Assembly (NCBI RefSeq): GCF_040219335.1
Contig: NZ_JAVJSQ010000029.1
Span: 558,001-622,000 of the forward strand
DNA from: Gimesia sp.
GTDB taxonomy: Bacteria > Planctomycetota > Planctomycetia > Planctomycetales > Planctomycetaceae
Direction of reading: 5' to 3'
DNA: 64,000 nt
Part shown: positions 20,231-29,005 of the stretch, piece after piece
How positions within the stretch are numbered: the stretch's first letter is position 1
Layout of the letters: the number at the start of each line of letters is the position of its first letter
Made by a program: the position numbers and the translations under genes
Notes under the pieces: model-generated
The model's input: only the letters and a program-made list of their open reading frames with translations
Databases searched by the model: none
Told to the model about the DNA's origin: nothing

Positions 20231-20248
20231 TTGGTATGCGGCTTGCAT
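20231..20248 (+). promoter_or_regulatory. Sigma-54-type -24/-12 element for the first TPR gene
   Basis: TTGGTATGCGGCTTGCAT has GG at 20233-20234 and GC at 20245-20246 separated by exactly 10 nt, with TTGCA matching the -12 box of the consensus TGGCACG-N4-TTGCW. The -24 box is less exact (TGGTATG). It would start transcription near 20258, giving a leader of about 100 nt. Confidence 0.6.
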
Positions 20249-20356
20249 TTGAACTTTCTCATCGTGATTTGTGTCTCAGAGGATTGAGGCCTGTAAAGAA
20301 ACTGACTGCAGCCGGGCAATGGATTGCTTGCCCCACCGGTTAAAAAGGAATTGATA

Positions 20357-20818
20357 ATGTTAGAAAACGTTTCTCCCAAAGTTGTACACAAACTGATGGC
20401 CGCTGAAGGATACCTGGAACTGGGAATGCCGATTCAGGCTCTGGAAGCGCTCTCGACGGTTGAAGAAGCCGGCCCACTGGAAGCGATGCGGCTGTTTCTG
20501 ATTGGCGAATCGTATCTGCGTCAGGAACGCTACCATGAAGCGATCGAGCCACTGCATCAGGCTGCCCGCCTGTTTCCCGTAATGGAAAGTCGTAAGGCCT
20601 GGAGTTCCCTGAGTGAATGCTTCCGACTGGGGGGCTATCACGAGCTGGCGGAAGTCGCACTGCTGACTGCTGAGGCGGTCGAGGAAATCGAATCGTCGTG
20701 CGAAGTTCTGCGGGCTCCGCGCGAAGAATTTCCGCGCTGGGAATGGATGCAGGTCTCTTCCCGGATGAGCGGATCGGTGGGGAGTAACTGGCGTGATCTG
20801 CCCCGAATTCCCCGCTGA
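20357..20818 (+). CDS. Small TPR-like protein, paralogue 1
   Basis: 153 residues from ATG 20357, which has AAAGGA about 7 nt upstream. There is no signal peptide, so it is probably cytoplasmic. Residues about 12-100 form helical TPR-like hairpins (AAEGYLELGMPIQALEAL; GESYLRQERYHEAIEPL). A short C-terminal part ends in PRWEWMQVSSRMSG. It closely resembles the protein at 22876-23391 over its first 100 residues and differs in the tail. TPRs bind other proteins; no catalytic feature is visible. It is preceded by a sigma-54-like element and palindromes. Confidence 0.75.
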   Translation: MLENVSPKVVHKLMAAEGYLELGMPIQALEALSTVEEAGPLEAMRLFLIGESYLRQERYHEAIEPLHQAARLFPVMESRKAWSSLSECFRLGGYHELAEVALLTAEAVEEIESSCEVLRAPREEFPRWEWMQVSSRMSGSVGSNWRDLPRIPR

Positions 20819-20831
20819 TTTGCTGAGAAAA

Positions 20832-20852
20832 ACTCAGAAATTATTTCTGAGT
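20832..20852 (+). terminator. Possible terminator hairpin after TPR paralogue 1
   Basis: ACTCAGAAA / TTTCTGAGT with a TTA loop, 14 nt past the stop. Perfect 9-bp stem, AT-rich, with no downstream T-tract. Confidence 0.4.
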
Positions 20853-20964
20853 GTCAGATTTAGAATTCTTGTAAGTGATTGTCTTAGAATGAATTATGTG
20901 ATTTGAACGGATTGCAGAATCATATTTGAGTTTCGCGATGTGTCAGCTATACTGCCGCTCCTAG

Positions 20965-21037
20965 GCGGGTTTCTTAATCACTCTCAATTAAGGTCGCCCG
21001 CTGACTGATACCGGGTTTTGGTCGGTTCTACAACCGA
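20965..21037 (+). other. Two consecutive RNA-like hairpins upstream of the lipoprotein gene
   Basis: First: GCGGG (20965-20969) pairs with CCCGC (20997-21001), enclosing CTTAAT (20973-20978) with ATTAAG (20987-20992). Second: TCGGTT (21022-21027), CTAC loop, AACCGA (21032-21037). They lie about 230 nt before the lipoprotein start and could be a structured leader. Confidence 0.4.
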
Positions 21038-21270
21038 TGGGCTCTGTATCTCCTCCTGGTCTTGATTCCGTCCTGGAATTGGCCTGCATTTCCCACATTA
21101 CAATTTAGTATACCTGCCTTTGTTTTTTCATGTGCGCATGAAGGAACAGAGATTGCGTACTGATGTGCCTTTCACACAGTCTTCCGGGCTACTGTCTCTC
21201 GGTGTTGACCGAATTGCCAGTGGAAACCGTGTGGATCTACTCTGTGCTGAACTCACGATCGCTGAAACTC

Positions 21271-22452
21271 ATGTTTGATAAAATTCGGTTCTTCAACAAC
21301 AGGATTTCGATCTGGTTGCTGGTGCTGCTGCTCCCGTGTTTATGTGGGTGCGGTAAGATGATCAGCAACAGCGCGACCGAACAGCTGCTGACATCTGATG
21401 CAGTTGATCAGACGATTTCACATCTCGACTTCAGCACGCTTTCGAATAAAAAAGTCTTCTTTGATACCTCTTATATCAAGAATATCAAAGGGGTCGGGTT
21501 CGTGAATGGCGACTATATCATCAGTTCCCTCAGGCAGCAGATCGTCGCTGCGAACTGTCTGATTCAGGAAAAGAAGGAAGACGCGGATTACATTATTGAA
21601 GCCCGCGTGGGAACCCTGGCCACGAACGGCCATGAAGTGAATTATGGGATCCCGGCCAGTAATATGCTTTCCTCAGCTGCTTCGCTGGTCCCCACTGCTC
21701 CCGCGATTCCGACGATTCCGGAAATCTCGCTGGCAAAAAAGAACAATCAGATCGCGGCTGCGAAAATCAGTGTGTTTGCCTATAACCAGAAGACGAAGGA
21801 GCGTGTCTGGCAGTCTGGTGTGCTGCAGGCGAAGAGCACGGCCCGTGATACCTGGATTCTGGGAGCAGGACCATTCCAACGAGGATCGATCTATAAAGAT
21901 GGAGCTCAGTTTGCGGGGGCCAGGATTGAAATCCCCATTGGCTCAGGTGATGAGTTCAATAATGAGAGCACGGTGGATTATCTCGAGCCTGCGAAGTTCG
22001 TTGAGACTTCAGATGCCGCCAATGAAATTCCTGCTGAAATCAAGGACCGAAAAGTAAAGACGCTGGCCGAGTGGATCCAGGAAGAGTCGACGGCAAAAGA
22101 CAAGCCGAAAGAAAAGCCACAGAGCAAACAGGACGCGACAGCCAAGCCGAAGCAAGAGGCCCCTGCAGAGGCAGAGAAACAGGGCGGGAAGCAGGTCACC
22201 AAGGCTGATAATGTACCAAAGGTCAGTGAGAAACAACAAGTCGCGCTGGAGCCGGAAAAGTTTAAAACCGTGCTCTTCCTGAAACCAGAAGAAGCGAACG
22301 GCCATAAAGACTGGTTGCAGGGCGACACCTCACGCCTCTCCACTGTCTGGCCGAACAGTCCTCAGGCAGAGTCCGATGCTGCCTCTCCGAAAACGGACAC
22401 TGAAGAAAAACAGGATTTAGAACAGATGTTTCGGAAAATTCCTGCTGAATAG
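21271..22452 (+). CDS. DUF6655-type lipoprotein
   Basis: 393 residues from ATG 21271, taken because a signal peptide with lipobox LCGC (LLLPCLCGCGK) follows it. The SNSATEQLLTSDAVDQTISHL start, DTSYIKN and the DYIIEARVGTL segment match my memory of the planctomycete DUF6655 family. That family is predicted to be envelope-anchored and of unknown function. After residue 260 comes a Lys/Glu/Pro/Gln-rich low-complexity linker, then a short C-terminal segment. It lies between the two TPR paralogues on the same strand. The family name is recalled, not searched. Confidence 0.7.
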   Translation: MFDKIRFFNNRISIWLLVLLLPCLCGCGKMISNSATEQLLTSDAVDQTISHLDFSTLSNKKVFFDTSYIKNIKGVGFVNGDYIISSLRQQIVAANCLIQEKKEDADYIIEARVGTLATNGHEVNYGIPASNMLSSAASLVPTAPAIPTIPEISLAKKNNQIAAAKISVFAYNQKTKERVWQSGVLQAKSTARDTWILGAGPFQRGSIYKDGAQFAGARIEIPIGSGDEFNNESTVDYLEPAKFVETSDAANEIPAEIKDRKVKTLAEWIQEESTAKDKPKEKPQSKQDATAKPKQEAPAEAEKQGGKQVTKADNVPKVSEKQQVALEPEKFKTVLFLKPEEANGHKDWLQGDTSRLSTVWPNSPQAESDAASPKTDTEEKQDLEQMFRKIPAE

Positions 22453-22629
22453 TTGTCCGTTTTTACGTAGTAGGTACACAGGCCTGGCAAAGGGCAGCAG
22501 AGGGTGCTGACTTCGATTTCCATCCCGGAAGTGAACCGGTTCCGTTTCTCGCTTGTCTTAAGAAAAGCCTTGTGGTTGTGCAGTTTTGATTCGATCTGCC
22601 ACCAGATTGATACCTGAGCGACCGCCAAA

Positions 22630-22646
22630 TTGGCACTGTCTATGCC
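22630..22646 (+). promoter_or_regulatory. Sigma-54-type element, distal copy
   Basis: TTGGCACTGTCTATGCC: the full TTGGCAC -24 box, then GC exactly 10 nt after GG. It shares 14 of 17 bases with the proximal copy 95 nt downstream. Confidence 0.6.
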
Positions 22647-22724
22647 GATTGCAAGGCTGCCATGATGTGTTAAGTGATAGTTATTTATGGGTTTAGGGAT
22701 TGCTTTTGTTGCAGGGATGCAGAT

Positions 22725-22741
22725 TTGGCACATTCTATGCA
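22725..22741 (+). promoter_or_regulatory. Sigma-54-type element, proximal copy
   Basis: TTGGCACATTCTATGCA: -24 box TTGGCAC and -12 box ATGCA, with GG-N10-GC spacing. It would start transcription near 22752, about 125 nt before the TPR start codon. Confidence 0.68.
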
Positions 22742-22875
22742 ATAAAATTAAACCAGCAGACCCGTCGAGACGTTTCAAAATGATGGGAGACGGTAAGCGG
22801 GTCGAGAGGTTTTAATTTCCCCTGAAATTCAACCAGCGTCTTCACCTGCTGATGGTGATATGGGAGGTAATGATG

Positions 22876-23391
22876 ATGATTCCTCGAATTCCTCAAAAAA
22901 CAGTTCGCAGACTGATTGCTGCAGAGGGGTACCTGGAACTGGGCATGCCCCATCAGGCACTCAGAGAATTGGATAAAGTGACTGATCCAGGATCCCTGAC
23001 GGCGTCCTTTTCTTTCCTGCGAGGGGAATCTTTAAAACGGATCGGTCGTTTCTCGGAGGCGATCAAACCGTTACAGTACGCGGCAGATTTGCTGCCGATC
23101 CCGCACAGTCAACTTCCCTGGAAATCACTGGGAGCCTGTTATCGGGAAAGTGGCCAGAGTGATCTGGCGGAAACAGCCGAGCAGACGGCGGATGAAATCG
23201 CCTCAGAAGCGAATATCCATCTGCGTTTTGAACCACTGGGCTCGCAATACAATCCCGTCGTCCACCATGAAGTGCATCTCACCATCAACTTTGAACCGAT
23301 GCCTGAAGAAGAACAGGCCCAGTCAGACAAAGATATTCTGCTCGAAAATGAAGAGACTGAAGACTTCGGAATTGACCCTGAAATTGAATGA
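22876..23391 (+). CDS. Small TPR-like protein, paralogue 2
   Basis: 171 residues. Three ATGs in a row (22870, 22873, 22876) follow GGGAGG at 22862-22867. The last gives a normal 8-nt spacing and the sequence MIPRIPQ. Residues 1-100 align with paralogue 1 (AAEGYLELGMPHQALREL; GESLKRIGRFSEAIKPL), so the two arose by duplication. The C-terminal 70 residues differ: a beta-like stretch (VVHHEVHLTINFEP) and a very acidic tail. No signal peptide. The gene is preceded by tandem sigma-54-like elements and followed by a strong terminator, so it is probably a single-gene unit. Confidence 0.75.
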   Translation: MIPRIPQKTVRRLIAAEGYLELGMPHQALRELDKVTDPGSLTASFSFLRGESLKRIGRFSEAIKPLQYAADLLPIPHSQLPWKSLGACYRESGQSDLAETAEQTADEIASEANIHLRFEPLGSQYNPVVHHEVHLTINFEPMPEEEQAQSDKDILLENEETEDFGIDPEIE

Positions 23392-23472
23392 AGCTGATTT
23401 ACTAACCTTTGTTTATGAAATGACTTGCTGAGAATCTTCTCCGTAGAATTACCACCTCAAGATTGTGAAGTC

Positions 23473-23523
23473 CGACCTGTTGTAGTACCGTAGAGTCTGC
23501 GGTCTGGTGACAGGTCGTTTTTT
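23473..23523 (+). terminator. Rho-independent terminator after TPR paralogue 2
   Basis: CGACCTGT (23473-23480) pairs with ACAGGTCG (23510-23517), with an inner ACCG/CGGT stem, followed by six T residues (23518-23523). Confidence 0.8.
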
Positions 23524-23562
23524 ATTGATCCTGCAATCTTTCTCAACGAGGTGACGTGCCCG

Positions 23563-25029
23563 ATGCATGTTCTGATACGTTCTCGAAACGGGCTGCTCTG
23601 CCTGTTTACATTCTGTCTGCTCTCCCTGCTGTGTGTCTCTGTTTCCTCGGCTGCCGAAACGCGCCCGAATATCGTGATGATCCTGGCAGACGATGTCTCC
23701 TGGAATGATCTGGGCTGTTATGGTCATCCCTCGATCCGTACTCCTAATCTGGATCGGCTGGCGAAAGAGGGTCTGCGTTTTGATAACGCTTATCTAACCA
23801 TCAGCAGTTGCAGCCCCAGTCGCTGCAGTGTGATCACCAGTCGTTATCCACACAATACAGGAGCCCCGGAACTGCATACGCCGCTGCCGGAAGGACAGGT
23901 GTTGTTTCCCCAGTTACTGCGCGATGCTGGTTATTACACGGTCATCTCTGGTAAACAGCATATGGGCCCGTATGCATTGACCTCCTTCGACCATGTTTCG
24001 AAGGGAAAAGGACCGGGGCGCGAGGAAGACTGGGTACCGATTCTCAAAAAACGGCCTAAGGATCAGCCCTTCTTCTGCTGGTTCGCTTCCACCGATGCAC
24101 ACCGTGCCTGGCAGAAATCCAAACAGACTCAGCCGCATCAACCCGAAGATGTGGTTGTGCCTCCGTATCTGATTGACAGTCCGGAAACGCGGAAAGACCT
24201 CGCCCAGTATTACGATGAGATCAGCCGCCTGGATTACTTCACCGGTCAGATTCTGGATGAACTGGATGCCCAGGGAATCGCGGACAATACGCTGGTGCTG
24301 TTCTTCGCTGATAACGGGCGTCCCTTTCCCCGTTGTAAAACCAGACTCTACGATAGTGGTATCAAAACGCCGATGATGGTTCGCTGGCCCAAAGTGATTC
24401 CGTCGGGAACCGTGACGAACAGCCTGGTCAGCACAATTGACCTCGGGCCGACATTTCTGCAGGTTGCGGGAGTCAAAGCGGATCCACGAATGCAGGGTGT
24501 CAGCTTTGAGAAGCTGTTTACAGATCCGAAGGCGAAAGTCCGCGACTACGCATTTGCCGAACACAACTGGCACGTTTTCAAAGCCCACGAACGTATGGTT
24601 CGTACCGGCGACTGGCTCTATATCAGAAACGCGTTGCCGGGGCAGCGCAATCTGTGCGTGGAATCAATCGACTTCCCCTCGGGCGAAGCATTATGGGAAC
24701 GTTTCGAAGCTGGCAAGTTGAATAAAAATCAGAAGGATGTGTTTCTCAAGCCCCGTCCACGGGAAGAGTTATACAAGGTCAGCAAAGACCCTCACCAGTT
24801 TGAGAATCTGGCGGAACAGCCTGAATATGCGAGTGAACTGGCTCGTCTTCGCACCGTGCTGGATCAGTGGGCTGAGCAGACCGGGGATACGATTCCCGAC
24901 AATCCGACTCCAGACCGGAACCAGCGTCCCGGGGAGCCGAAACCGGGTGAGTTTGAACATCGTGAGATGCCCGGCGATGCCCGTGATGCGCAGAAGGTCA
25001 ATCAGCCCGGCCCTGTATTGGCAGACTGA
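23563..25029 (+). CDS. Secreted type I sulfatase
   Basis: 488 residues from ATG 23563, 8 nt after GAGGTGA; GTG 23551 lies inside that Shine-Dalgarno. A signal peptide (LLCLFTFCLLSLLCVSVSSAAE) is followed by the formylglycine motif CSPSR with C83 and ADD metal ligands (42-44). GKQHMGP and FFADNGRPFPRCKTRLYDSG are typical of the heparan N-sulfatase/SGSH-like group. The motif continues SVITSR rather than the commoner LLTGR. It would desulfate a glycan outside the cytoplasm. A DUF1080 gene follows 109 nt downstream, so they may act on the same polymer. Confidence 0.92.
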   Translation: MHVLIRSRNGLLCLFTFCLLSLLCVSVSSAAETRPNIVMILADDVSWNDLGCYGHPSIRTPNLDRLAKEGLRFDNAYLTISSCSPSRCSVITSRYPHNTGAPELHTPLPEGQVLFPQLLRDAGYYTVISGKQHMGPYALTSFDHVSKGKGPGREEDWVPILKKRPKDQPFFCWFASTDAHRAWQKSKQTQPHQPEDVVVPPYLIDSPETRKDLAQYYDEISRLDYFTGQILDELDAQGIADNTLVLFFADNGRPFPRCKTRLYDSGIKTPMMVRWPKVIPSGTVTNSLVSTIDLGPTFLQVAGVKADPRMQGVSFEKLFTDPKAKVRDYAFAEHNWHVFKAHERMVRTGDWLYIRNALPGQRNLCVESIDFPSGEALWERFEAGKLNKNQKDVFLKPRPREELYKVSKDPHQFENLAEQPEYASELARLRTVLDQWAEQTGDTIPDNPTPDRNQRPGEPKPGEFEHREMPGDARDAQKVNQPGPVLAD

Positions 25030-25059
25030 TCTCGGGTGCGTTTAAGACTTCAAGCCTGT

Positions 25060-25076
25060 CGGCACGGTAGGTGCCG
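25060..25076 (+). other. Small hairpin between the sulfatase and DUF1080 genes
   Basis: CGGCAC (25060-25065) with GTGCCG (25071-25076). No T-tract. A weak attenuator or processing site at most. Confidence 0.3.
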
Positions 25077-25138
25077 GCGATTCAATAACCCGCTATCAAT
25101 CAATTGACAACTTTGAGACTTTATTTTGGAGAGAAAGT

Positions 25139-25804
25139 ATGAAACGCAATCAAGTATGGGGCTTAACCCTGGCGTTCCTGGCAAGCCTCTGTCTGGCAGG
25201 TTCTGTGCAGGCTGGAGAATCTGGCTGGGTCGAGCTGTTCAACGGCAAAAATCTCGAAGGCTGGACACAGCATAACGGAACAGCGACCTACAAGGTTGAA
25301 GATGGGACGATCGTGGGAACGACCTCTGAAGGCAGCCCCAACTCGTTCATGTGCACCAAAAAGAACTACGGCGATTTCGAGCTGGAGTTCGAAGTTAAGG
25401 TGGCAGATGAACTGAACTCCGGTTGTCAGATTCGCAGCCAGCAGAAAGACGGCAATGGTCGCGTGAATGGTCCCCAGGTTGAGATCGAAGCCAGTGGTAA
25501 GAACGGAGCCGAAGCCGGTTATGTGTATGGCGAAGCTACCGGTCGGGGCTGGTTGACTCCCGAGGATCGTCTGAAGCCACATAAAAACATGAAAGATGGC
25601 GAGTGGAACAAGTTTCGGATCGTTGCCAAAGGTCCCCGGATCCAGACCTGGATCAATGGTAAGCAGATCGAAGATCTGACGGACGAAGCGATCTATAAGA
25701 CGCATCCTACGGGCTTCATTGGCCTGCAGGTACACGGCATCAAGAAGGGGACCGGTCCTTATTCGGTTGCCTGGAAAAACATTCGGATCAAAGAACTCGA
25801 CTAG
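25139..25804 (+). CDS. Secreted DUF1080 (3-keto-disaccharide hydrolase domain) protein
   Basis: 221 residues. A signal peptide (cleaved near SVQAGE) is followed by one DUF1080 jelly-roll domain beginning GWVELFNGKNLEGW. Hallmarks are DFELEFEVKV, NSGCQIRSQ and the closing GFIGLQVHG. These concanavalin-like domains are abundant in Planctomycetes, and some hydrolyse 3-keto-glycosides. GGAGAG lies just upstream of the start. It follows a sulfatase and ends at a strong bidirectional terminator, suggesting a role in extracellular glycan breakdown. Confidence 0.9.
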   Translation: MKRNQVWGLTLAFLASLCLAGSVQAGESGWVELFNGKNLEGWTQHNGTATYKVEDGTIVGTTSEGSPNSFMCTKKNYGDFELEFEVKVADELNSGCQIRSQQKDGNGRVNGPQVEIEASGKNGAEAGYVYGEATGRGWLTPEDRLKPHKNMKDGEWNKFRIVAKGPRIQTWINGKQIEDLTDEAIYKTHPTGFIGLQVHGIKKGTGPYSVAWKNIRIKELD

Positions 25805-25830
25805 TTCTGAAGACCGAAACTGAAATAAAA

Positions 25831-25870
25831 AAACAGGCCGGCAGGATAGATTTCCTGCCGGCCTGTTTTG
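25831..25870. terminator. Bidirectional terminator between DUF1080 and proS
   Basis: A 16-bp perfect stem (25831-25846 with 25853-25868) around a 6-nt loop. It has an A-tract before and TTTTGTTTTG after, so it can stop both converging transcripts. Confidence 0.92.
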
Positions 25871-25892
25871 TTTTGCGAGTACTGAATTCGTT

Positions 25893-27647
25893 CTATTCAG
25901 GTACGTTTGCGGCTTTATATTCTTCCGCTTTGCGGGCAGCGAGAGCATCCAGAATGGGGGTGATGCCAGCATCGAGGGCGATCATTTCTGCATCGTCTGC
26001 GGTCCGCCATTTGGTTTCGATTTCGCCGTTCTTGAGTCCCTTGCCGCCGATGACGACGCGATAGGGAATCCCAATCAGGTCGGCGTCATTGAATTTGACA
26101 CCTGGCCGGGCGTTACGGTCATCAAAGAGGACGTCGACGCCGGCTGCTTTAAGCTCTTCATAGTAGCGTTCAGCAGTCTGCATGACTTCGTCATCCTTGG
26201 TATTCAGCGGAATGACAAGCACTTCGTAGGGGGCAATTGAAAGCGGCCAGATCAGGCCTTTGTCATCATGCTTTGTCTCAGCGAGGCCTGCGATGATGCG
26301 GTTTATCCCGATGCCGTAGCAACCCATGATAATCGGATGCCGTTTCTCTTTCTCATCCAGAAAGTCGGCGTCGAGGGCTTCCGTATATTTAGTGCCCAGT
26401 TTGAAGACGTGACCGACTTCGATGCCATGTACGATCGCCAGAGGTTCCCCACTTTTGGGGCAGGGATCGCCGGCAGCAGCGTTACGCAGGTCGTAGGTGG
26501 TTTCCAGTTCGTAATCCCGGCCCACGTTCACATTGACTAAATGGGCGTCGGCTTCGTTCGCACCAGTGATGGCATTGGTGATCAGGGGGATGTCATGATC
26601 GGCGATGATCTTACATTTGATGCCCACAGGACCGGCGAAACCGGTGGGGGCGGCTGTGACTTCCCGGATGGTCTTGTCATCGGCCAGTTCGACAGTGGTC
26701 GCACCCAGGGCACGGCGAATCTTGCCTTCGTTGGCTTCATGGTCGCCGCGAATCAGGACAGCCACCGGTTCGTCATCAGCCTGGTAGATCAGCGTTTTGA
26801 TCATCTGTGAAGGTTCACAGCCCAGCATCTGGCTGACCTGCTCAATGCTGGTTGCCTCAGGAGTGGCTTGTTTTTCCATAGTCCCAGCATCAGCGGGGGT
26901 TTTGATTTCAGGGGTGGGACGACCGGTGTCGGCCCGTTCCATGTTGGCTGCGTATCCAGAGGCTTCGCAGTATACGATCGAGTCTTCGCCGTTTTCAGCG
27001 GGGATCATGAATTCGTGCGAGGCATCGCCGCCGATGGGGCCACTTTCTGCTTCCACGGGCAGGTACTTCAGGCCGCAGCGGGCAAAGATGCGGCAGTAAG
27101 CGCGGTACATGCGGTCGTAGATTTCATCCAGCTGTTCTACCGAAGAGCTGAAGCTGTAGGCGTCTTTCATCAGGAACTCACTGGTCCGCAGCACGCCGAA
27201 GCGGGGGCGTTCTTCGTTGCGGAACTTGGTCTGGATCTGATAGACGGTCAGCGGCAGCTGTTTGTAACTGCTGATGCAGTGACTGATGAGGTCGGTGACG
27301 ACCTCTTCGTGTGTGGGACCGAGTGCCATGGGGATCTGACGATTTCCACGGGGGACGTTGAACTGAATCAGTACGGAGCCAAATGCGTCTTTCCGCTGAG
27401 TGCGTTCAAACAGACCCAGGGGTTGCAGAGCGGGCATGTGGAGTTCAGCGGCGCCGGCGGCGTCCATCTCTTCCCGCACAATCTGGGCTGCTTTCTGGAT
27501 CGATTTCCAGCCCAGAGGGAGGTAGGTGTAAGCGCCTGCCATCAACTGTCGGATCAGTCCGGCGCGGAGCATCAGCTGATGGCTGGGAATTTCCGCATCG
27601 GAGGGGACTTCTTTAATCGTGGGGATCAGCGTATTTGACCAGCGCAC
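25893..27647 (-). CDS. proS: Prolyl-tRNA synthetase, bacterial type with editing insertion
   Basis: 584 residues. Class II motif 2 ([22 protein letters not shown]) and motif 3 ([13 protein letters not shown], about 443) are present. A YbaK-like INS editing domain lies between them, at about 250-400. The C-terminal anticodon-binding domain covers about 480-575. Length and layout match bacterial-type ProS, which charges tRNA-Pro. The N-terminus [15 protein letters not shown] is typical. No operon partner is visible. Confidence 0.97.
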   Translation of the reverse strand: MRWSNTLIPTIKEVPSDAEIPSHQLMLRAGLIRQLMAGAYTYLPLGWKSIQKAAQIVREEMDAAGAAELHMPALQPLGLFERTQRKDAFGSVLIQFNVPRGNRQIPMALGPTHEEVVTDLISHCISSYKQLPLTVYQIQTKFRNEERPRFGVLRTSEFLMKDAYSFSSSVEQLDEIYDRMYRAYCRIFARCGLKYLPVEAESGPIGGDASHEFMIPAENGEDSIVYCEASGYAANMERADTGRPTPEIKTPADAGTMEKQATPEATSIEQVSQMLGCEPSQMIKTLIYQADDEPVAVLIRGDHEANEGKIRRALGATTVELADDKTIREVTAAPTGFAGPVGIKCKIIADHDIPLITNAITGANEADAHLVNVNVGRDYELETTYDLRNAAAGDPCPKSGEPLAIVHGIEVGHVFKLGTKYTEALDADFLDEKEKRHPIIMGCYGIGINRIIAGLAETKHDDKGLIWPLSIAPYEVLVIPLNTKDDEVMQTAERYYEELKAAGVDVLFDDRNARPGVKFNDADLIGIPYRVVIGGKGLKNGEIETKWRTADDAEMIALDAGITPILDALAARKAEEYKAANVPE

Positions 27648-28029
27648 TTGAATTCCTTAAGTGATTGAAGAGTAGGTGTTTATGTTACTAGTGAATCGGC
27701 CGGATGGAGTCTCGCTTTTTCAGCCGACTGATGGCCGCGTATTCTAGCAGAACGGGTTCAACTCCAAAAGGTTCGCCTGAGTGGGGGACAAAAATATTCG
27801 GATGAGATAAATGCCTGTCGGACAATAGCTTGTCGAGACAAGTAGCCCAGATTGGGCTGACCGGGGCTGTTCTTCACAATCGGAGAGCAAATAGGAGAGA
27901 GTTTCAGATCAGACAGGTGTCGGACTTGTTGAGCAGGATGGATCGGCTTAAGATCGTTCTATTGTGTTTCTTAGCGAAACTGTAGATCGACCGCTGCGTT
28001 TGAATTGAGATTCTGAAAGCCGATTCGAG
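27648..28029. other. Divergent intergenic region proS / yhaM-like
   Basis: 382 nt holding promoters for both directions. I recognise no RNA gene, T-box-like structure or strong palindrome. Confidence 0.4.
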
Positions 28030-29001
28030 ATGTCTCGACAAAATATAAATCAACTGAAGGACGGGGATACTGTAAACGAGGTTTATCTGTTAGTTGACAA
28101 GCAGTTACGAGCGAATCGGAATGCAAGTCTGTTTCTGTCTGCTGATTTGAGAGATGCTTCGGGTGTCGTCAATGCGCGGATGTGGAATGTTGTTGAAGAT
28201 CGGATGCAGCATTTTCAATCGGGCAACTACGTTCAGGTGAAAGGCAAAGTGCATCTCTTTCAGGGCGCATTGCAGATCATTCTGACCTACATCGAACCGG
28301 TCTCCGCGGAGAATCTGGACCCGGCTGAGTTTCAACCCCAGGCGTCACATGATGTGCAGGCACTGCTGGCGCGATTACGTGAGATGCTGCTGGGAATTGA
28401 AAATAACGAGGTCCGCACCCTGATGGAGTGCTTCCTGGTTGATGAATCACTGATGGAAGAGTTCTGTCGGGCACCGGCGGGTGTGAAGACGCATCATGCC
28501 TACCATGGCGGGCTGATCGAGCATGTGGTCAACCTGATGGAGACCGCGCATCGGATCGCGGATCTGTATCCCAAAGCGGATATGAGTCTACTGCTGGCAG
28601 GTGTGTTCCTGCACGATATCGGCAAGGTCCGCGAACTGGGCTACGAGAACGAATTTATCTATACCGACGAAGGCCAACTGCTGGGGCACCTGATTATTGG
28701 CGTAGAAATGCTGACCGAGAAGATTCGCGCTTACCAGGAAATGACGGGAGAATCCTTCCCCAAGGAAGCGGAATTACGGCTGAAACACATGATTGTAAGC
28801 CATCATGGCACGTATGAATTTGGCAGCCCCCGCCTGCCGATGACTCCGGAAGCAGTCGCCCTGCATCATCTGGATAACCTGGATGCGAAAGTCAATGAGT
28901 TCGCGCGGTTCATTGACGATGATCTCAATTCCACATCCAGCTGGACTCCCTATTCGCCTCGCCTGCAGCGAAAACTGTTTAAGGGAATGACTGAGGACTG
29001 A
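28030..29001 (+). CDS. YhaM-like 3'-5' exoribonuclease (OB fold plus HD domain)
   Basis: 323 residues. An OB-fold domain at about 15-95 (SGNYVQVKGKVHLFQGALQI) is followed by a metal-dependent HD domain: HHAYHGGLIEH (155-165) and the HD pair H195-D196 in FLHDIGK, with a later HHGTYEFG. This matches YhaM/CBF1-type exonucleases, which trim RNA or single-stranded DNA. RNase R begins 4 nt downstream, so the two nucleases are co-expressed, which supports an RNA-decay role. Confidence 0.88.
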   Translation: MSRQNINQLKDGDTVNEVYLLVDKQLRANRNASLFLSADLRDASGVVNARMWNVVEDRMQHFQSGNYVQVKGKVHLFQGALQIILTYIEPVSAENLDPAEFQPQASHDVQALLARLREMLLGIENNEVRTLMECFLVDESLMEEFCRAPAGVKTHHAYHGGLIEHVVNLMETAHRIADLYPKADMSLLLAGVFLHDIGKVRELGYENEFIYTDEGQLLGHLIIGVEMLTEKIRAYQEMTGESFPKEAELRLKHMIVSHHGTYEFGSPRLPMTPEAVALHHLDNLDAKVNEFARFIDDDLNSTSSWTPYSPRLQRKLFKGMTED

Positions 29002-29005
29002 GTGA

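Larger units (their letters stand above)
19944..20356. promoter_or_regulatory. Divergent sulfatase / TPR regulatory region
   Basis: 413 nt. It holds an inverted repeat (20045-20076), a perfect 14-bp palindrome (20146-20159), a sigma-54-like element (20231-20248) and a leader hairpin, GGGCAA (20314-20319) with TTGCCC (20328-20333). The order palindrome then sigma-54 element then gene matches enhancer-dependent promoters. Confidence 0.5.
20819..21270. other. Leader and intergenic region with several hairpins
   Basis: 452 nt between the TPR gene and the lipoprotein gene. A perfect hairpin (20832-20840 / 20844-20852) sits just past the TPR stop but lacks a T-run. Two further hairpins lie at 20965-21037. 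An in-frame extension of the next gene starting at 21163 has no translational support. Confidence 0.45.
22453..22875. promoter_or_regulatory. Upstream region of TPR paralogue 2 with tandem sigma-54-like elements
   Basis: 423 nt containing a palindrome GAACCGGTTC (22533-22542) and two near-identical sigma-54-type elements (22630-22646 and 22725-22741). No open frame here is supported. Confidence 0.55.

Noticed and set aside
27840-27870. TTGGGCTGACCGGGGCTG as another sigma-54 element
   Set aside because: GG-N10-GC spacing is present, but neither the GGCAC nor the TTGC box matches, so it is probably chance.
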